This document shows, one piece after another, positions 1 to 8,452 of a DNA stretch of 64,000 nt. Positions within the stretch are counted from its first letter, which is position 1. Every line of letters starts with the position of its first letter. Below the pieces are notes generated by a model. It searched no databases. It worked only from the letters and a program-made list of their open reading frames with translations, and was not told the DNA's origin. This DNA is from Yinghuangia seranimata (GTDB lineage: Bacteria > Actinomycetota > Actinomycetes > Streptomycetales > Streptomycetaceae), in the NCBI RefSeq assembly GCF_029953285.1, contig NZ_JASAOI010000023.1:124001-188000 (forward strand). Reading direction: 5' to 3'. A program made the position numbers and the translations under genes.

Positions 1-33
1 TTCCTGCGGAAGTACGCGGCCGCGAAGAGCTGA
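1..33 (+). CDS. C-terminal tail of a truncated gene
   Basis: Frame 1 is open from the window edge and reads FLRKYAAAKS before a TGA at 31-33. Only ten residues are visible, so no family can be named. The following 130 bases hold a short GC-rich spacer with the imperfect repeat gggcttcggcgtg, then the next gene. That the reading frame is real is an inference from its position and open frame only. Confidence 0.35.
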   Translation, partial: FLRKYAAAKS

Positions 34-163
34 TGAACAGGCCGGTCGGGGTCGGCCCGCGACCCGCCGCCCACAGGGGCGGCGAGCGCGGGCTTCGGCG
101 TGGGCTTCGGTGCGGGCTTCGGCGTGATCTCCACGGGTATCGGCACAGGTGGAGGTGTGGGCG

Positions 164-1240
164 ATGAGCGGGCCGCCGCCGGAGGACCGGGTGCCGGGCG
201 AGGACGTGCCGGTCGACGGCGCGGCCGGCGCGGCCGGCGCGGCCGACGCCGCCCTCGACGCGCTCGGCGACGAGGACGCCTGGCTGCCGCCCGCGCTGCT
301 CAAGGCCGTGTGGGCCGACCCCGCGCACCTGCCGGAGATCATGGCGCTGTTCGCGGTACGGCACCTCGGAACCGGCGCCGAGCGCGTGGCGCGGAAGCTG
401 CGGGAAGAGCAGCCGGACGCGCACCCCGCCACCTTCGACCGGCACGTCGTCGTCCGTGGGACCCGCACCAGCGTCGCCGAAGGGACGTGCATCGGCGGCC
501 CGTTCGTCGTCATCATCCCCGTCGCGTTCTGCGCCGCGCTGCTCGCCCAGGCCGGCATGGTGCTGCAACTCGCGGCGCTGCACGGACGCGACCCGCGCGC
601 CGAGACGCGGGCCGCCGACCTCCTCGTGCTGCAAGGCGCCTACCCGGACCAGCAGCAGGCCGCCCGGGCCATCGCCGCCGTACGCGACGGCGAGCCCGGC
701 GGCTCCCACCGCGTCCCACGCGGCCAACGGCTCGCCACCCTCGCGCGGATGGCCGCCATCCTCGGCATCACCCAACCCGACGAAGGCCACCGCGTCGGGC
801 GGGTGCGCCAGGTGCTCACCTGGGTCGGGATCACGCTGTTCGTCGTCGTCGGCCTCTTCCTGCCGTTCATCTGGCTCCCCGCGATGGCCTGGTCCTACCA
901 GCGCGCCACGCCGCGCCTCGGGCGCCGCGCCGTCAGGTTCTACGCGGCGACGAGCTCGGCGGCCGAGGCCACCGGGCAGCGCATCGCCGCAGGACGCGCC
1001 CCCCGCCGCGAGGGGGAGGCGGTCGAACCGCTGGGCCTGCTGGGCGTCCTGCGAACACTGGCGGCGGTCGTACTTCCGCTGGGCGCGCTGGCGTTCGTGC
1101 TCTTGGCGGACGTCCGGTTCGGGGAGAGCAACCTCGCCGCGGCGGGCCTGTGGCTGGTGGTCGGGGCCCAAGTGGGGGCGCTGCTGTGGTTCCTGGCGTG
1201 GTGGTGGCGGAGGCGGCGGCGCCGGAAGCGGGGGGCCTAG
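164..1240 (+). CDS. Multi-pass membrane protein of unknown function
   Basis: I do not recognise the family. The 358-residue protein has an acidic, Ala/Gly-rich N-terminus, a soluble stretch of about 100 residues, and four hydrophobic segments near residues 108-138, 218-245, 298-320 and 330-350. It ends in a strongly basic tail (WWWRRRRRRKRG), which suggests a cytoplasmic C-terminus. ATG at 164 is preferred over an in-frame GTG at 149 because GGAGGTG at 151-157 sits at normal Shine-Dalgarno distance. A lipoprotein gene follows after 9 bases in the same direction, so the two are probably co-transcribed. Confidence 0.75.
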   Translation: MSGPPPEDRVPGEDVPVDGAAGAAGAADAALDALGDEDAWLPPALLKAVWADPAHLPEIMALFAVRHLGTGAERVARKLREEQPDAHPATFDRHVVVRGTRTSVAEGTCIGGPFVVIIPVAFCAALLAQAGMVLQLAALHGRDPRAETRAADLLVLQGAYPDQQQAARAIAAVRDGEPGGSHRVPRGQRLATLARMAAILGITQPDEGHRVGRVRQVLTWVGITLFVVVGLFLPFIWLPAMAWSYQRATPRLGRRAVRFYAATSSAAEATGQRIAAGRAPRREGEAVEPLGLLGVLRTLAAVVLPLGALAFVLLADVRFGESNLAAAGLWLVVGAQVGALLWFLAWWWRRRRRRKRGA

Positions 1241-1249
1241 GCTGAACCC

Positions 1250-1795
1250 ATGCCGCTCAGCAACGCCGTTCGTGCCCGCGCGGCCGAACTCCTGTGCCTT
1301 CCCCTGCTCTCCGGGGCGATGCTCGTCGTCGCCGGCTGTTCCGACTCCGGATCCGGCGGGAACACCCGGAACGGGGCCGCGACTTCGGCCGCTCCGGGCC
1401 CGGCAGGCACGTCGTCGGCCGGCGGCGCGTCCGCCACTCCGTCCCGCGCGGACTACTGGGCCGGCAAGGCCGACGTCGCGCTCTTCCTCTGCAACAAGTT
1501 TGATCCCACGCGCGACGGCTGCGCCAACGGCCCGGTCACCGACGCCGAGCGGGAGGCGGTGCGCCAGGACCTCCAGCGCATGCCCGAGGTCGAAAAGGTC
1601 TACTACGAGAACCAGGCCGAGGCGTTCGAGCACTTCAAGGCGGCCGAGAAGGACAGCGCGCTGGCCGCCGCGGTCACCGTGGACCAGATGCCGGAGTCCT
1701 TCCGCGTGAAACTCCGCGACCCGCGCTCCGCCGACGTCGTGACCACGGCGTTCCGCGGACGCGCCGGGGTCCAGTCCGTCATCGTGCGCCGCTGA
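1250..1795 (+). CDS. Lipoprotein with a free-standing FtsX extracellular domain
   Basis: The 181-residue product starts with a lipoprotein signal ending in the lipobox VAGC (Cys30), then a Gly/Ser/Pro linker to about residue 62. The remainder, from DVALFLCNKF to GVQSVIVRR, matches the pattern of the FtsX extracellular domain: a beta-strand, two cysteines flanking a loop, a helix with EVEKVYYENQAEAFEHF, then the QMPESFRVKL strand. In FtsX this domain sits between membrane helices and activates cell-wall hydrolases. Here it has no permease helices and would be tethered outside the membrane by lipid. Possible roles are decoy, sensor or activator of a peptidoglycan hydrolase (inference). It lies 9 bases after the upstream membrane-protein gene. 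Confidence 0.8.
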   Translation: MPLSNAVRARAAELLCLPLLSGAMLVVAGCSDSGSGGNTRNGAATSAAPGPAGTSSAGGASATPSRADYWAGKADVALFLCNKFDPTRDGCANGPVTDAEREAVRQDLQRMPEVEKVYYENQAEAFEHFKAAEKDSALAAAVTVDQMPESFRVKLRDPRSADVVTTAFRGRAGVQSVIVRR

Positions 1796-1834
1796 ACCAC
1801 CGCCCGGACTCCGGCGCGCACCCTCGTGGCGGGC

Positions 1835-2617
1835 CTAACTGCGGAGGTACGACGCCCCGTTCAGGTCCAGGATCGTGCCCGACGACCATTCCGCCTGCGG
1901 GGACGCCAGCCACAGCACCGCCGCCGCGACCTCGTCCGGCTCGGCCACGCGGCCGAAGGGGCTCTGGGCGCGGATGGCCTCGCCCGTAGCGCCCGCCAGG
2001 CGGTCCGCGACGCGGTCGGTGGCGATGAAGCCCGGTGCCACCGAGGCCACGGCGATCCCGTACCGCGCGACCGACAGCGCGAGGGACTGGCCGAACGCGT
2101 GCACGGCGGCCTTGGTCGCGCCGTACGCGGGATGGTCCGGTTCGCCGCGGAACGCCCCGCGCGAACCGACGTTGACGATGCGCCCGCCTCCGCCCTGCGT
2201 GATCATCCGGGCCACGGCCTGGTGCGTGACGTTGGCCGTGCCGAGCAGGTTGACGTCGGTGTGGCGCCGCCACGCGGCCGCCCACTCGTCGTACGACGTG
2301 GTCGTGGGGGGATGGGGCGTGTTCACGGCCGCGTTGTTGACCAGCACGTCGATGCCGCCGAGTCCGTCCGCGGCCTCGGCAACCAGCCGTTCGACCGCCA
2401 CCGGGTCCGCGACGTCGCCGCCCACGACGACGTGGCCATCGCCGGGCAGTTCCGCCGCCGTTCGCTCGGCCTCGTCCCGCCGCGTCCCGTAGTGCACCGC
2501 GACCCGGTCGCCGTTCGCGGCGAACGCGAGCGCGACCGCACGCCCCAGCCCCCGCGCCGCCCCGGTCACCAACACCCGCCGCCCCACCGCGGGGAAACGC
2601 GAAACTGCGGACGACAT
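1835..2617 (-). CDS. Short-chain dehydrogenase/reductase (SDR)
   Basis: A classical SDR of 260 residues. The dinucleotide-binding motif TGAARGLG is at residues 18-25, the NNAA motif near 95, and the catalytic Ser and YGATK (Tyr and Lys) near 150 and 165. The C-terminus ends in the substrate-closing strand typical of FabG-like oxidoreductases. RTRRDEAE after the second strand suggests an NADP-type pocket, but this is weak. ATG at 2617 is preceded by GAGGAG. The gene is divergent from the CapA-like gene with about 108 bases between them. The substrate cannot be deduced from sequence. Confidence 0.88.
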   Translation of the reverse strand: MSSAVSRFPAVGRRVLVTGAARGLGRAVALAFAANGDRVAVHYGTRRDEAERTAAELPGDGHVVVGGDVADPVAVERLVAEAADGLGGIDVLVNNAAVNTPHPPTTTSYDEWAAAWRRHTDVNLLGTANVTHQAVARMITQGGGGRIVNVGSRGAFRGEPDHPAYGATKAAVHAFGQSLALSVARYGIAVASVAPGFIATDRVADRLAGATGEAIRAQSPFGRVAEPDEVAAAVLWLASPQAEWSSGTILDLNGASYLRS

Positions 2618-2725
2618 GGAACTCCTCGGCGGTGCGGGCGGATCTCTCGCGGCCGATTCTCACATCCGCCGCCGTCGCCCGGTGCGGTGGACCCGCGGCG
2701 GGGCCGACCGTGCGACCGTGGAGGC

Positions 2726-3835
2726 ATGGGCAGCAGCACCGTCACCCTGTTGCTGTGCGGTGACGTCATGCTCGGGCGCGGCGTCGACCAGGTCCTGCCG
2801 CACCCGGGGGATCCTGTGCTGCGTGAGCCGTACATCGGAGACGCGCGCGAGTACGTGCGGCGTGCCGAGGCCGCCAACGGGCCCATCCCGTACCCCGTCG
2901 GGTTCGACTGGCCGTGGGGCGACGCCCTCGCGCTGCTCGACGACGCGCGGCCCGACGTCCGCATGCTGAACCTGGAGACGAGCGTCACCACCGCGGGCGA
3001 CTTCGACCCGGGCAAGAGCATCCACTACCGGATGCACCCCGCGAACCTGCCGAGCCTCGGTGTCGTCCGCCCCGACGTGTGCGTGCTCGCCAACAACCAC
3101 GTGCTCGACTTCGGGCGAAGGGGGCTGCTGGAGACCCTCGACACGCTGCAGGGGGCCGGACTGCGCACGGTCGGTGCCGGACGGGACGCCGATGAGGCCG
3201 TACGCCCTGCCGTCGTCCCGGTCGAGGCGGCCGGCACGCGCGTGGTTGCGCTCGCCTATGGGACGCCCTCCAGCGGCGTGCCCGACGGCTGGGCTGCGGG
3301 CGTACACACCCCCGGTGTGGACTTCATGGCCGACACCACGGGAGACGCCGCACAGCGCGTGCTGGAGCGCGTGGCGCGGGTCAGGACGCCGGGCGACGTC
3401 GTGGTCGTCTCGCTGCACTGGGGGTCCAACTGGGGCCACGACATCGAGCGCGCGCAGACGTCTTTCGCGCGCCGCCTGGTCGACGGCGGCGTCGACGTCG
3501 TCTACGGGCACTCCTCGCACCACCCGCGCGCGTTGCACGTCCACGGCGACAAGCTGATCCTGTACGGCTGCGGCGACTGCGTCGACGACTACGAAGGCAT
3601 CGCCGGATACGAGTACTACCGCGACGAGCTGCGCGTGCTCTACCTCGCGACCGTGCGGCCCGGCGGCGGCCTCGCCGAGCTGCGCATGGTGCCGATGCGG
3701 GCCCGGCGGATGCGGCTCGGGCACGCGGACCGCGACGACGCGGAATGGCTCGCGGCCACGCTGTCCAGGGTCAGCCGACGGTTCGGCTGCGCGGTCGCGG
3801 TGGACGCGGAGGGGGACCTGGCGCTCAAGGGCTGA
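2726..3835 (+). CDS. CapA-family metallophosphatase-like protein
   Basis: The protein of 369 residues opens with LLLCGDVMLGRGVDQ, the first metal-binding block of the CapA (PGA_cap, poly-gamma-glutamate synthesis) superfamily. NLETS, VCVLANNHVLDFG and the HWGSNWGH/GHSSHH blocks follow in the usual order. These are the Asp, Asn and His ligands of a calcineurin-like fold. There is no signal peptide, so the protein is probably cytoplasmic. No other capsule or poly-glutamate genes are adjacent, so a role in polymer export is not supported. Actinomycete members of this family are usually stand-alone. ATG 2726 is the first start consistent with the conserved block. Confidence 0.85.
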   Translation: MGSSTVTLLLCGDVMLGRGVDQVLPHPGDPVLREPYIGDAREYVRRAEAANGPIPYPVGFDWPWGDALALLDDARPDVRMLNLETSVTTAGDFDPGKSIHYRMHPANLPSLGVVRPDVCVLANNHVLDFGRRGLLETLDTLQGAGLRTVGAGRDADEAVRPAVVPVEAAGTRVVALAYGTPSSGVPDGWAAGVHTPGVDFMADTTGDAAQRVLERVARVRTPGDVVVVSLHWGSNWGHDIERAQTSFARRLVDGGVDVVYGHSSHHPRALHVHGDKLILYGCGDCVDDYEGIAGYEYYRDELRVLYLATVRPGGGLAELRMVPMRARRMRLGHADRDDAEWLAATLSRVSRRFGCAVAVDAEGDLALKG

Positions 3836-3893
3836 TGTGTGGGCTGCGGCGCTCAGCGGCTGATGGCTGGTGCTGCGGCGCTCAGGGACGGGG

Positions 3894-5246
3894 TCAGAAG
3901 CCGCCGCCTCCGTCGCCGCCGCCCCAGCCGCCGCCTCCGCCCATGTCGCCCCATCCGCCGAAGCCGCCGACGTCCCCGCCGCCCGTCGGGTCGCCGAACG
4001 ACGACGCGTCGCCGTACGTGTAGGGCGCCGCGGCGGCCGCGCCCAGCGACGTGCCGAGCAGCAGCCCGGGCAGCATCATCGCGCCGTACCAGCCCATCGC
4101 CCACGGGGCGTACGCCGGACCCGCGTCCCAGTACGGGCGGCGGCCGTCGGGGGTGTCGACCTGGCGGGCGTCCGGCGCCACCCCGTCGGCCAGGCGCGCC
4201 GCGTCCGCCGCGCACACCGGGACCGTCCGGGGGGCACCGTCGGCCGGCGACCATTCGACGTCGCGCACCGAGGGGCCGTGCCGCGGGTCGAAGAAGCACG
4301 GGGGCCGGCGCTCGGGCAGCGGCGCCCCGGCGCGGCGGGCCTCCAGCGTGGCCAGGGCGAACCGGCCCGCGTCGAGCGCCTCGGCGACCGCCCGGATGTC
4401 GCCGGGGGAACGGGCCCGCTTCATCGCGGACTTGGCCGCGTCGTACGCGTCGAGCGCGGTGGTCCAGTCCGCCCGCATCGCGTCGTCCGCGTATGCCGCC
4501 CCGGGGTCGAACGCCGCCTGGGACAGTGCCTCGCCGTACGCCGTGATGTCCTCGTCCACCGTGGGCCTGACCTGCTCCAACTCCGCGCGCTCCTCCGCCG
4601 CGCGACGGCGACGGCCGCGGCGGCGGTACAGGAACAGGCCGCCGAAGACCGCCGCGGCCAGCGCGGTGACCACGACGGCACCCGACCACGAACTCCCGCG
4701 GTCGCGCTGCGCCGACGACGACGAACCACCGGTGCCGGCGTGCTGCACCGCGCCGTCGACGAACTGCGTGAACAGGCCCGGCCCGTCGCCCTGGTGCGCG
4801 GCGAGGCTGTCGCTCTTGAGCGTCGCCAGCTCGGCCGGCGGGATCACGGACGCGTCCGCCGCTGCGTCGAAGGTCCGGCCCACCGCGACCGCGTACACAC
4901 CCGGACGGCCCACCTGCTCGCGCAACGCCGTCAGGACGGCCGCCCGCGAGCCCGCGCTCGCCAGCGGCGAGTCGGCGGGGACGGCGACCACGAAGACGGG
5001 CTTGCCCGAATCGCGGATCGTCGTACGCAGGGCGTCTGCGGTGGCCGGAGGCAGGACGTCGGACGCGGCCGGCTCGGTGTACACCGGGTCGGTGCGCAGG
5101 TGCGCCGCGATGTCGCTGATGCCCGCGGCGCCGGCGGAGCCGCCGGTCAGGGGCAGCAGCACGAGAGCCAGCAGGAGCACCAGCAGCGCGCGCAGGCTTG
5201 CCCGAGGAACGGCGTACGCCCTCACAGCCCCCAGGCTACGCCGCAT
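3894..5246 (-). CDS. Secreted, single-pass membrane protein with Gly-rich tail
   Basis: The 450-residue protein has an N-terminal signal segment (LLVLLLALVLLPLTGG), an extracytoplasmic domain of about 150 residues resembling TPM-type domains (VFVVAVPADSPLA), and a transmembrane helix (VVVTALAAAVFGGLFLY) followed by an arginine-rich stop-transfer. A long cytoplasmic part ends in a Gly/Trp/Asp-rich tail from GGGDVGGFGGWG to the end. ATG 5246 is chosen over an in-frame TTG at 5258. The C-terminus resembles the glycine-rich ends of actinobacterial TPM-domain proteins, but the function is unknown. It faces the CapA-like gene tail to tail. Confidence 0.75.
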   Translation of the reverse strand: MRRSLGAVRAYAVPRASLRALLVLLLALVLLPLTGGSAGAAGISDIAAHLRTDPVYTEPAASDVLPPATADALRTTIRDSGKPVFVVAVPADSPLASAGSRAAVLTALREQVGRPGVYAVAVGRTFDAAADASVIPPAELATLKSDSLAAHQGDGPGLFTQFVDGAVQHAGTGGSSSSAQRDRGSSWSGAVVVTALAAAVFGGLFLYRRRGRRRRAAEERAELEQVRPTVDEDITAYGEALSQAAFDPGAAYADDAMRADWTTALDAYDAAKSAMKRARSPGDIRAVAEALDAGRFALATLEARRAGAPLPERRPPCFFDPRHGPSVRDVEWSPADGAPRTVPVCAADAARLADGVAPDARQVDTPDGRRPYWDAGPAYAPWAMGWYGAMMLPGLLLGTSLGAAAAAPYTYGDASSFGDPTGGGDVGGFGGWGDMGGGGGWGGGDGGGGF

Positions 5247-5285
5247 CGGCGATGCCAACCGGGCCGTCGGGGGCCCGCGCGGCCG

Positions 5286-5684
5286 TCACCCGGTGAGCGT
5301 GTCGCCGTGGCGGTGGGCCACCCGCCACTCGCCGTCCTCGCGGCGGTACACCTGCGTCACCCGCAAGGTGTACGTCCGCGGCTCGCCGTTCACCGACACC
5401 GAGGTGTGCTCCAGCCCGACGGTGTACGCCATGGCGCCGACGACGTCGTACGCCAGCAGCTCGAAGGCGTACGACGTGCAGTCGGAGAAGCCGTCCGCCA
5501 GGAAGCCGATCAGCGCGTCGACCTCCCCGCGGCCTTGCGCGTTGCGCCACGCGCCCAGCACGCTCACCGGCTCGGTGCGGGACCACAGCGCCCGCCTCGG
5601 CGCCGGGTCCCCGTTGTGCAGCGCGAACTCCGCGTCGTACAACGCGGATCTGACCCACGCCAGGAAGTCGTCGCGGTCCGTCAT
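5286..5684 (-). CDS. NTF2-like (SnoaL/DUF4440-type) protein
   Basis: This small protein of 132 residues has the cone-shaped NTF2 pattern. An N-terminal helix (FLAWVRSALYDAEFALHNGD) is followed by WSRTEPVSVLG, a helix ending in FLADGF, and four beta-strands closing with RVTQVYRREDGEWRVAHRH, the ending commonly seen in DUF4440/SnoaL ketosteroid-isomerase-like proteins. Catalytic identity cannot be inferred; many members are stress-related or steroid-isomerase-like. Translation starts at the ATG before TDRDDF. The gene is divergent from the MMPL exporter. Confidence 0.8.
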   Translation of the reverse strand: MTDRDDFLAWVRSALYDAEFALHNGDPAPRRALWSRTEPVSVLGAWRNAQGRGEVDALIGFLADGFSDCTSYAFELLAYDVVGAMAYTVGLEHTSVSVNGEPRTYTLRVTQVYRREDGEWRVAHRHGDTLTG

Positions 5685-5862
5685 GCACCCAGAATGCCGT
5701 GCCCGTTCGCGCGGGCGCAGGCGCCACGCGGACGGAGGCACCGCGCTGCGCCCGACCTGCGAGGCGCGCGCCGCGATGCAAGGCTGGGGACATGTACCCC
5801 GGCATCCGAGCCGGTGTCCGACGGCGTGACCTCCGGCGCCCCCGCACAGGGTCGGCAGCCGG

Positions 5863-7962
5863 ATGAGTCCGACGCGGAGACTGGCCTCGCTACCCTGTGG
5901 CCGCCGAAGCAAGTGGGTGGTCCTGGCGGTCTGGCTGCTCCTGGTCCTGGTCGCCGGGCCGCTGGCCGGCAAGCTGAGCGGCGCCGAGGACAACCAGGCG
6001 TCCAGCTGGCTCCCCGGCAGCGCCGAGTCGACGAAGGTGCTCGCCGAGCAGCAGCACCTGTTCCAGCCCGTGCAGACCTTCGACGCGGTCGTCGTCTACG
6101 AGCGCCCCGGCGGCATTACCGACGCCGACCGGGCCAAGGCCGCCCAGGACGCCGCCGCGTTCGCGGCCGCACCGCACGTGACGACGCCCATCACCGGGCC
6201 GGTCCCCTCCACCGACGGCCAGGCGCTCCAGACCGTCGTCCCGATCGCCGTCGGCGCCACCGGCTGGAACAACCTGACCCCGGCCGTCGACAAGCTCCGC
6301 GCCGTCGCGTCCGAGGGCAGCGACGGCATGGTCACCCACGTCACCGGACCCGGCGGCGTGGGCGCCGACCAGGCCAAGGCGTTCGAGGGCATCGACAGCA
6401 CACTGCTGACCGCGACCGTCGCCGTCGTGGTGATCCTGCTGCTCCTGACCTATCGCAGCCCCGTGCTGTGGATCTTCCCGCTGCTGTGCGCGGGGGTCTC
6501 GCTCGCCGTGTCGCAGGCCGTCATCTACCTGCTCGCCGACCACGCGGGGCTGACCGTCAACGCCCAGAGCGCGGGCATCCTGATCGTCCTCGTGCTCGGC
6601 GCCGGCACCGACTACGCGCTGCTGCTCACCGCCCGCTACCGCGAGGAACTGCGCCGTCACGAAGACCGGCACGAGGCCATGGGACTGGCGCTGCACCGCG
6701 CCGGGCCGGCGATCTTCGCGAGCTCCGCCACCGTCGTGGTGTCGATGCTCTGCCTGACCGTCGCCGAGATGAACTCGACACGCGGACTCGGGCCCGTGTG
6801 CGCGATCGGCGTCCTCGTCGCCCTGGCGGCCATGCTCACCCTGCTGCCCGCGCTGCTGGTCATCGTCGGACGGTGGGTGTTCTGGCCCGTACGCCCCGAC
6901 TACGGGACCGCCGACCCGACGCGGACCGGCCGCTGGTCGCAGATCGGCACCGCGATCTCCAAGCGCCCGCGGCAGGTCTGGTTCGGCACCGGGGTGCTGC
7001 TCGGCGTGTGCAGCCTCGGGCTCATCGCGCTCAACGCCAACGGGCTGACCGTCGCCGGGACGTTCACCGGCAAGCCGGACTCCGTGGTCGGACAGCAGGT
7101 GCTCGCCCGGCACTTCCCGGCCGGCACCGGCGACCCGCTGTCCGTCATCAGCAACGAGGCCGGCGCGCCCGAAGTACGACGGGCCGTCGACGCCACCCCC
7201 GGCATCTCCGCCACCAGCACACCCGTCACCGCGGGAGGCCGCGCCTTCTTCCAGGCCACCGCGACCGACCGGCCCGACAGCGCCGCGGCCAAGGACACCG
7301 TCGACCGGGTCCGCACGGCGGTCCACGCCGTACCCGGCGCCGACGCCAAGGTCGGCGGCGGCACCGCCGTGGTCCTCGACGCGGGCCGCGCCGCGACCCA
7401 CGACAACAAGGTGATCATTCCCCTGGTCCTCGGCGTGGTGCTGCTGATCCTCGCCGCGCTGCTCCGGGCCGTCGTGGCACCGCTCGTGCTCATCGCCACC
7501 GTGGTGCTGTCCTACGCGGCGGCGCTGGGCATCAGTGCGTTCGCGTTCACGCACTTCTTCCACTTCAGCGGGGAGGACCAGGCCTTCCCGCTCTTCGTGT
7601 TCGTCTTCCTCGTCGCACTCGGCATCGACTACAACATCTTCCTCATGACCCGCGTGCGCGAAGAGGCCGCCAAACACGGCACCCGCGAGGGCGCGGTCGC
7701 AGGCCTCGCCGCGACCGGCGGCGTCATCACCTCCGCCGGCCTCATCCTCGCCAGCACCTTCGCCGTCCTGGGAACCCTCCCCGCCGTCGGCTTCGCCGAA
7801 ATCGGATTCGCCGTGGCTCTGGGCGTCCTCCTCGACACCCTCATCGTCCGCTCCGTCCTGGTCACAGCCCTCACCATCGACCTGTCCCACCACATGTGGT
7901 GGCCGAGCGCCCTCTCCCGAGCCACCCCCTCGGACGCGACCGACCCGGCCCGAGTCCCGTAG
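5863..7962 (+). CDS. MMPL-family RND exporter
   Basis: The protein of 699 residues has the MMPL/RND layout: one N-terminal helix, a periplasmic loop of about 170 residues, a five-helix block containing GAGTDYALLLTARYREEL, a central cytoplasmic linker, a second helix and loop, and a second five-helix block containing LGIDYNIFLMTRVREE. The paired D-Y motifs in these blocks are the proton-relay sites of MMPL transporters. Such proteins export lipids, siderophores or polyketides in actinomycetes. The length is normal for single-polypeptide Streptomyces MMPL proteins. No lipid biosynthesis genes adjoin it, and it lies 20 kb from the PKS operon, so the substrate is unknown. Confidence 0.93.
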   Translation: MSPTRRLASLPCGRRSKWVVLAVWLLLVLVAGPLAGKLSGAEDNQASSWLPGSAESTKVLAEQQHLFQPVQTFDAVVVYERPGGITDADRAKAAQDAAAFAAAPHVTTPITGPVPSTDGQALQTVVPIAVGATGWNNLTPAVDKLRAVASEGSDGMVTHVTGPGGVGADQAKAFEGIDSTLLTATVAVVVILLLLTYRSPVLWIFPLLCAGVSLAVSQAVIYLLADHAGLTVNAQSAGILIVLVLGAGTDYALLLTARYREELRRHEDRHEAMGLALHRAGPAIFASSATVVVSMLCLTVAEMNSTRGLGPVCAIGVLVALAAMLTLLPALLVIVGRWVFWPVRPDYGTADPTRTGRWSQIGTAISKRPRQVWFGTGVLLGVCSLGLIALNANGLTVAGTFTGKPDSVVGQQVLARHFPAGTGDPLSVISNEAGAPEVRRAVDATPGISATSTPVTAGGRAFFQATATDRPDSAAAKDTVDRVRTAVHAVPGADAKVGGGTAVVLDAGRAATHDNKVIIPLVLGVVLLILAALLRAVVAPLVLIATVVLSYAAALGISAFAFTHFFHFSGEDQAFPLFVFVFLVALGIDYNIFLMTRVREEAAKHGTREGAVAGLAATGGVITSAGLILASTFAVLGTLPAVGFAEIGFAVALGVLLDTLIVRSVLVTALTIDLSHHMWWPSALSRATPSDATDPARVP

Positions 7963-7984
7963 GACGGGCTACCAGCCCGAGTGC

Positions 7985-8452
7985 TCAGCGGCGGTCGCGG
8001 GCCCACACGTAGGTGAACGGCGAGGTCTCGACGACCTCGCGCGGCCAGGTTCGCCGCACCGTTGCCAGACGACCCTCGTGCTCGGCGATCCAGCCCTCGG
8101 GCGCGCGGATGCCCACGGCGACGGTGAGGCGGTCCGGATCGTCGACCGCTACGGAGAGACCTCCCTGGTGGTCGACGTAGATGCTCATGCTGAGGCCGCG
8201 GTCGCTGCCGATGGAGAGGTGTCCGCCTGGGGTGAGGGTGGACAGATCCCGCTGCCAGGCGTCGAGTTCGTCGGGGTGGAGTTGTGTGCGGAGCCGGGCG
8301 TCCACGAAGTCTGCGGAGACCAGCACGTCCGCGCGCAGGACGTCGTGACGGGTCAGCACGCCGGGTTGGACGCGACCGGTGACGCGGACGACGCAGCCGT
8401 TGCCCTCCGCGTCCTCGAGGCGGACCAGGTCGACCGGGGCGGGTTCAGTCAT
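7985..8452 (-). CDS. DUF5959-like protein
   Basis: The 155-residue soluble protein resembles the actinomycete DUF5959 family as I recall it. It begins with PVDLVRLEDAEGN, followed by GVLTRHDVLRADVLVSADFVDARL, a central Trp-containing helix, GDRGLSMSIYVD, and a C-terminal WPREVVETSP block. Function is unknown. Its start overlaps the end of the Lrp-type regulator gene by about eight bases, so the two are translationally coupled and probably act together. The family assignment is from memory of the pattern, not from a search. Confidence 0.6.
   Translation of the reverse strand: MTEPAPVDLVRLEDAEGNGCVVRVTGRVQPGVLTRHDVLRADVLVSADFVDARLRTQLHPDELDAWQRDLSTLTPGGHLSIGSDRGLSMSIYVDHQGGLSVAVDDPDRLTVAVGIRAPEGWIAEHEGRLATVRRTWPREVVETSPFTYVWARDRR

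Noticed and set aside
5890-7893. 667-residue open frame antisense to the MMPL gene
   Set aside because: Its translation is low-complexity Gly/Asp/Glu/Arg-rich without motifs, while the opposite strand encodes a complete MMPL protein with conserved blocks. Long antisense frames are expected at this GC content.
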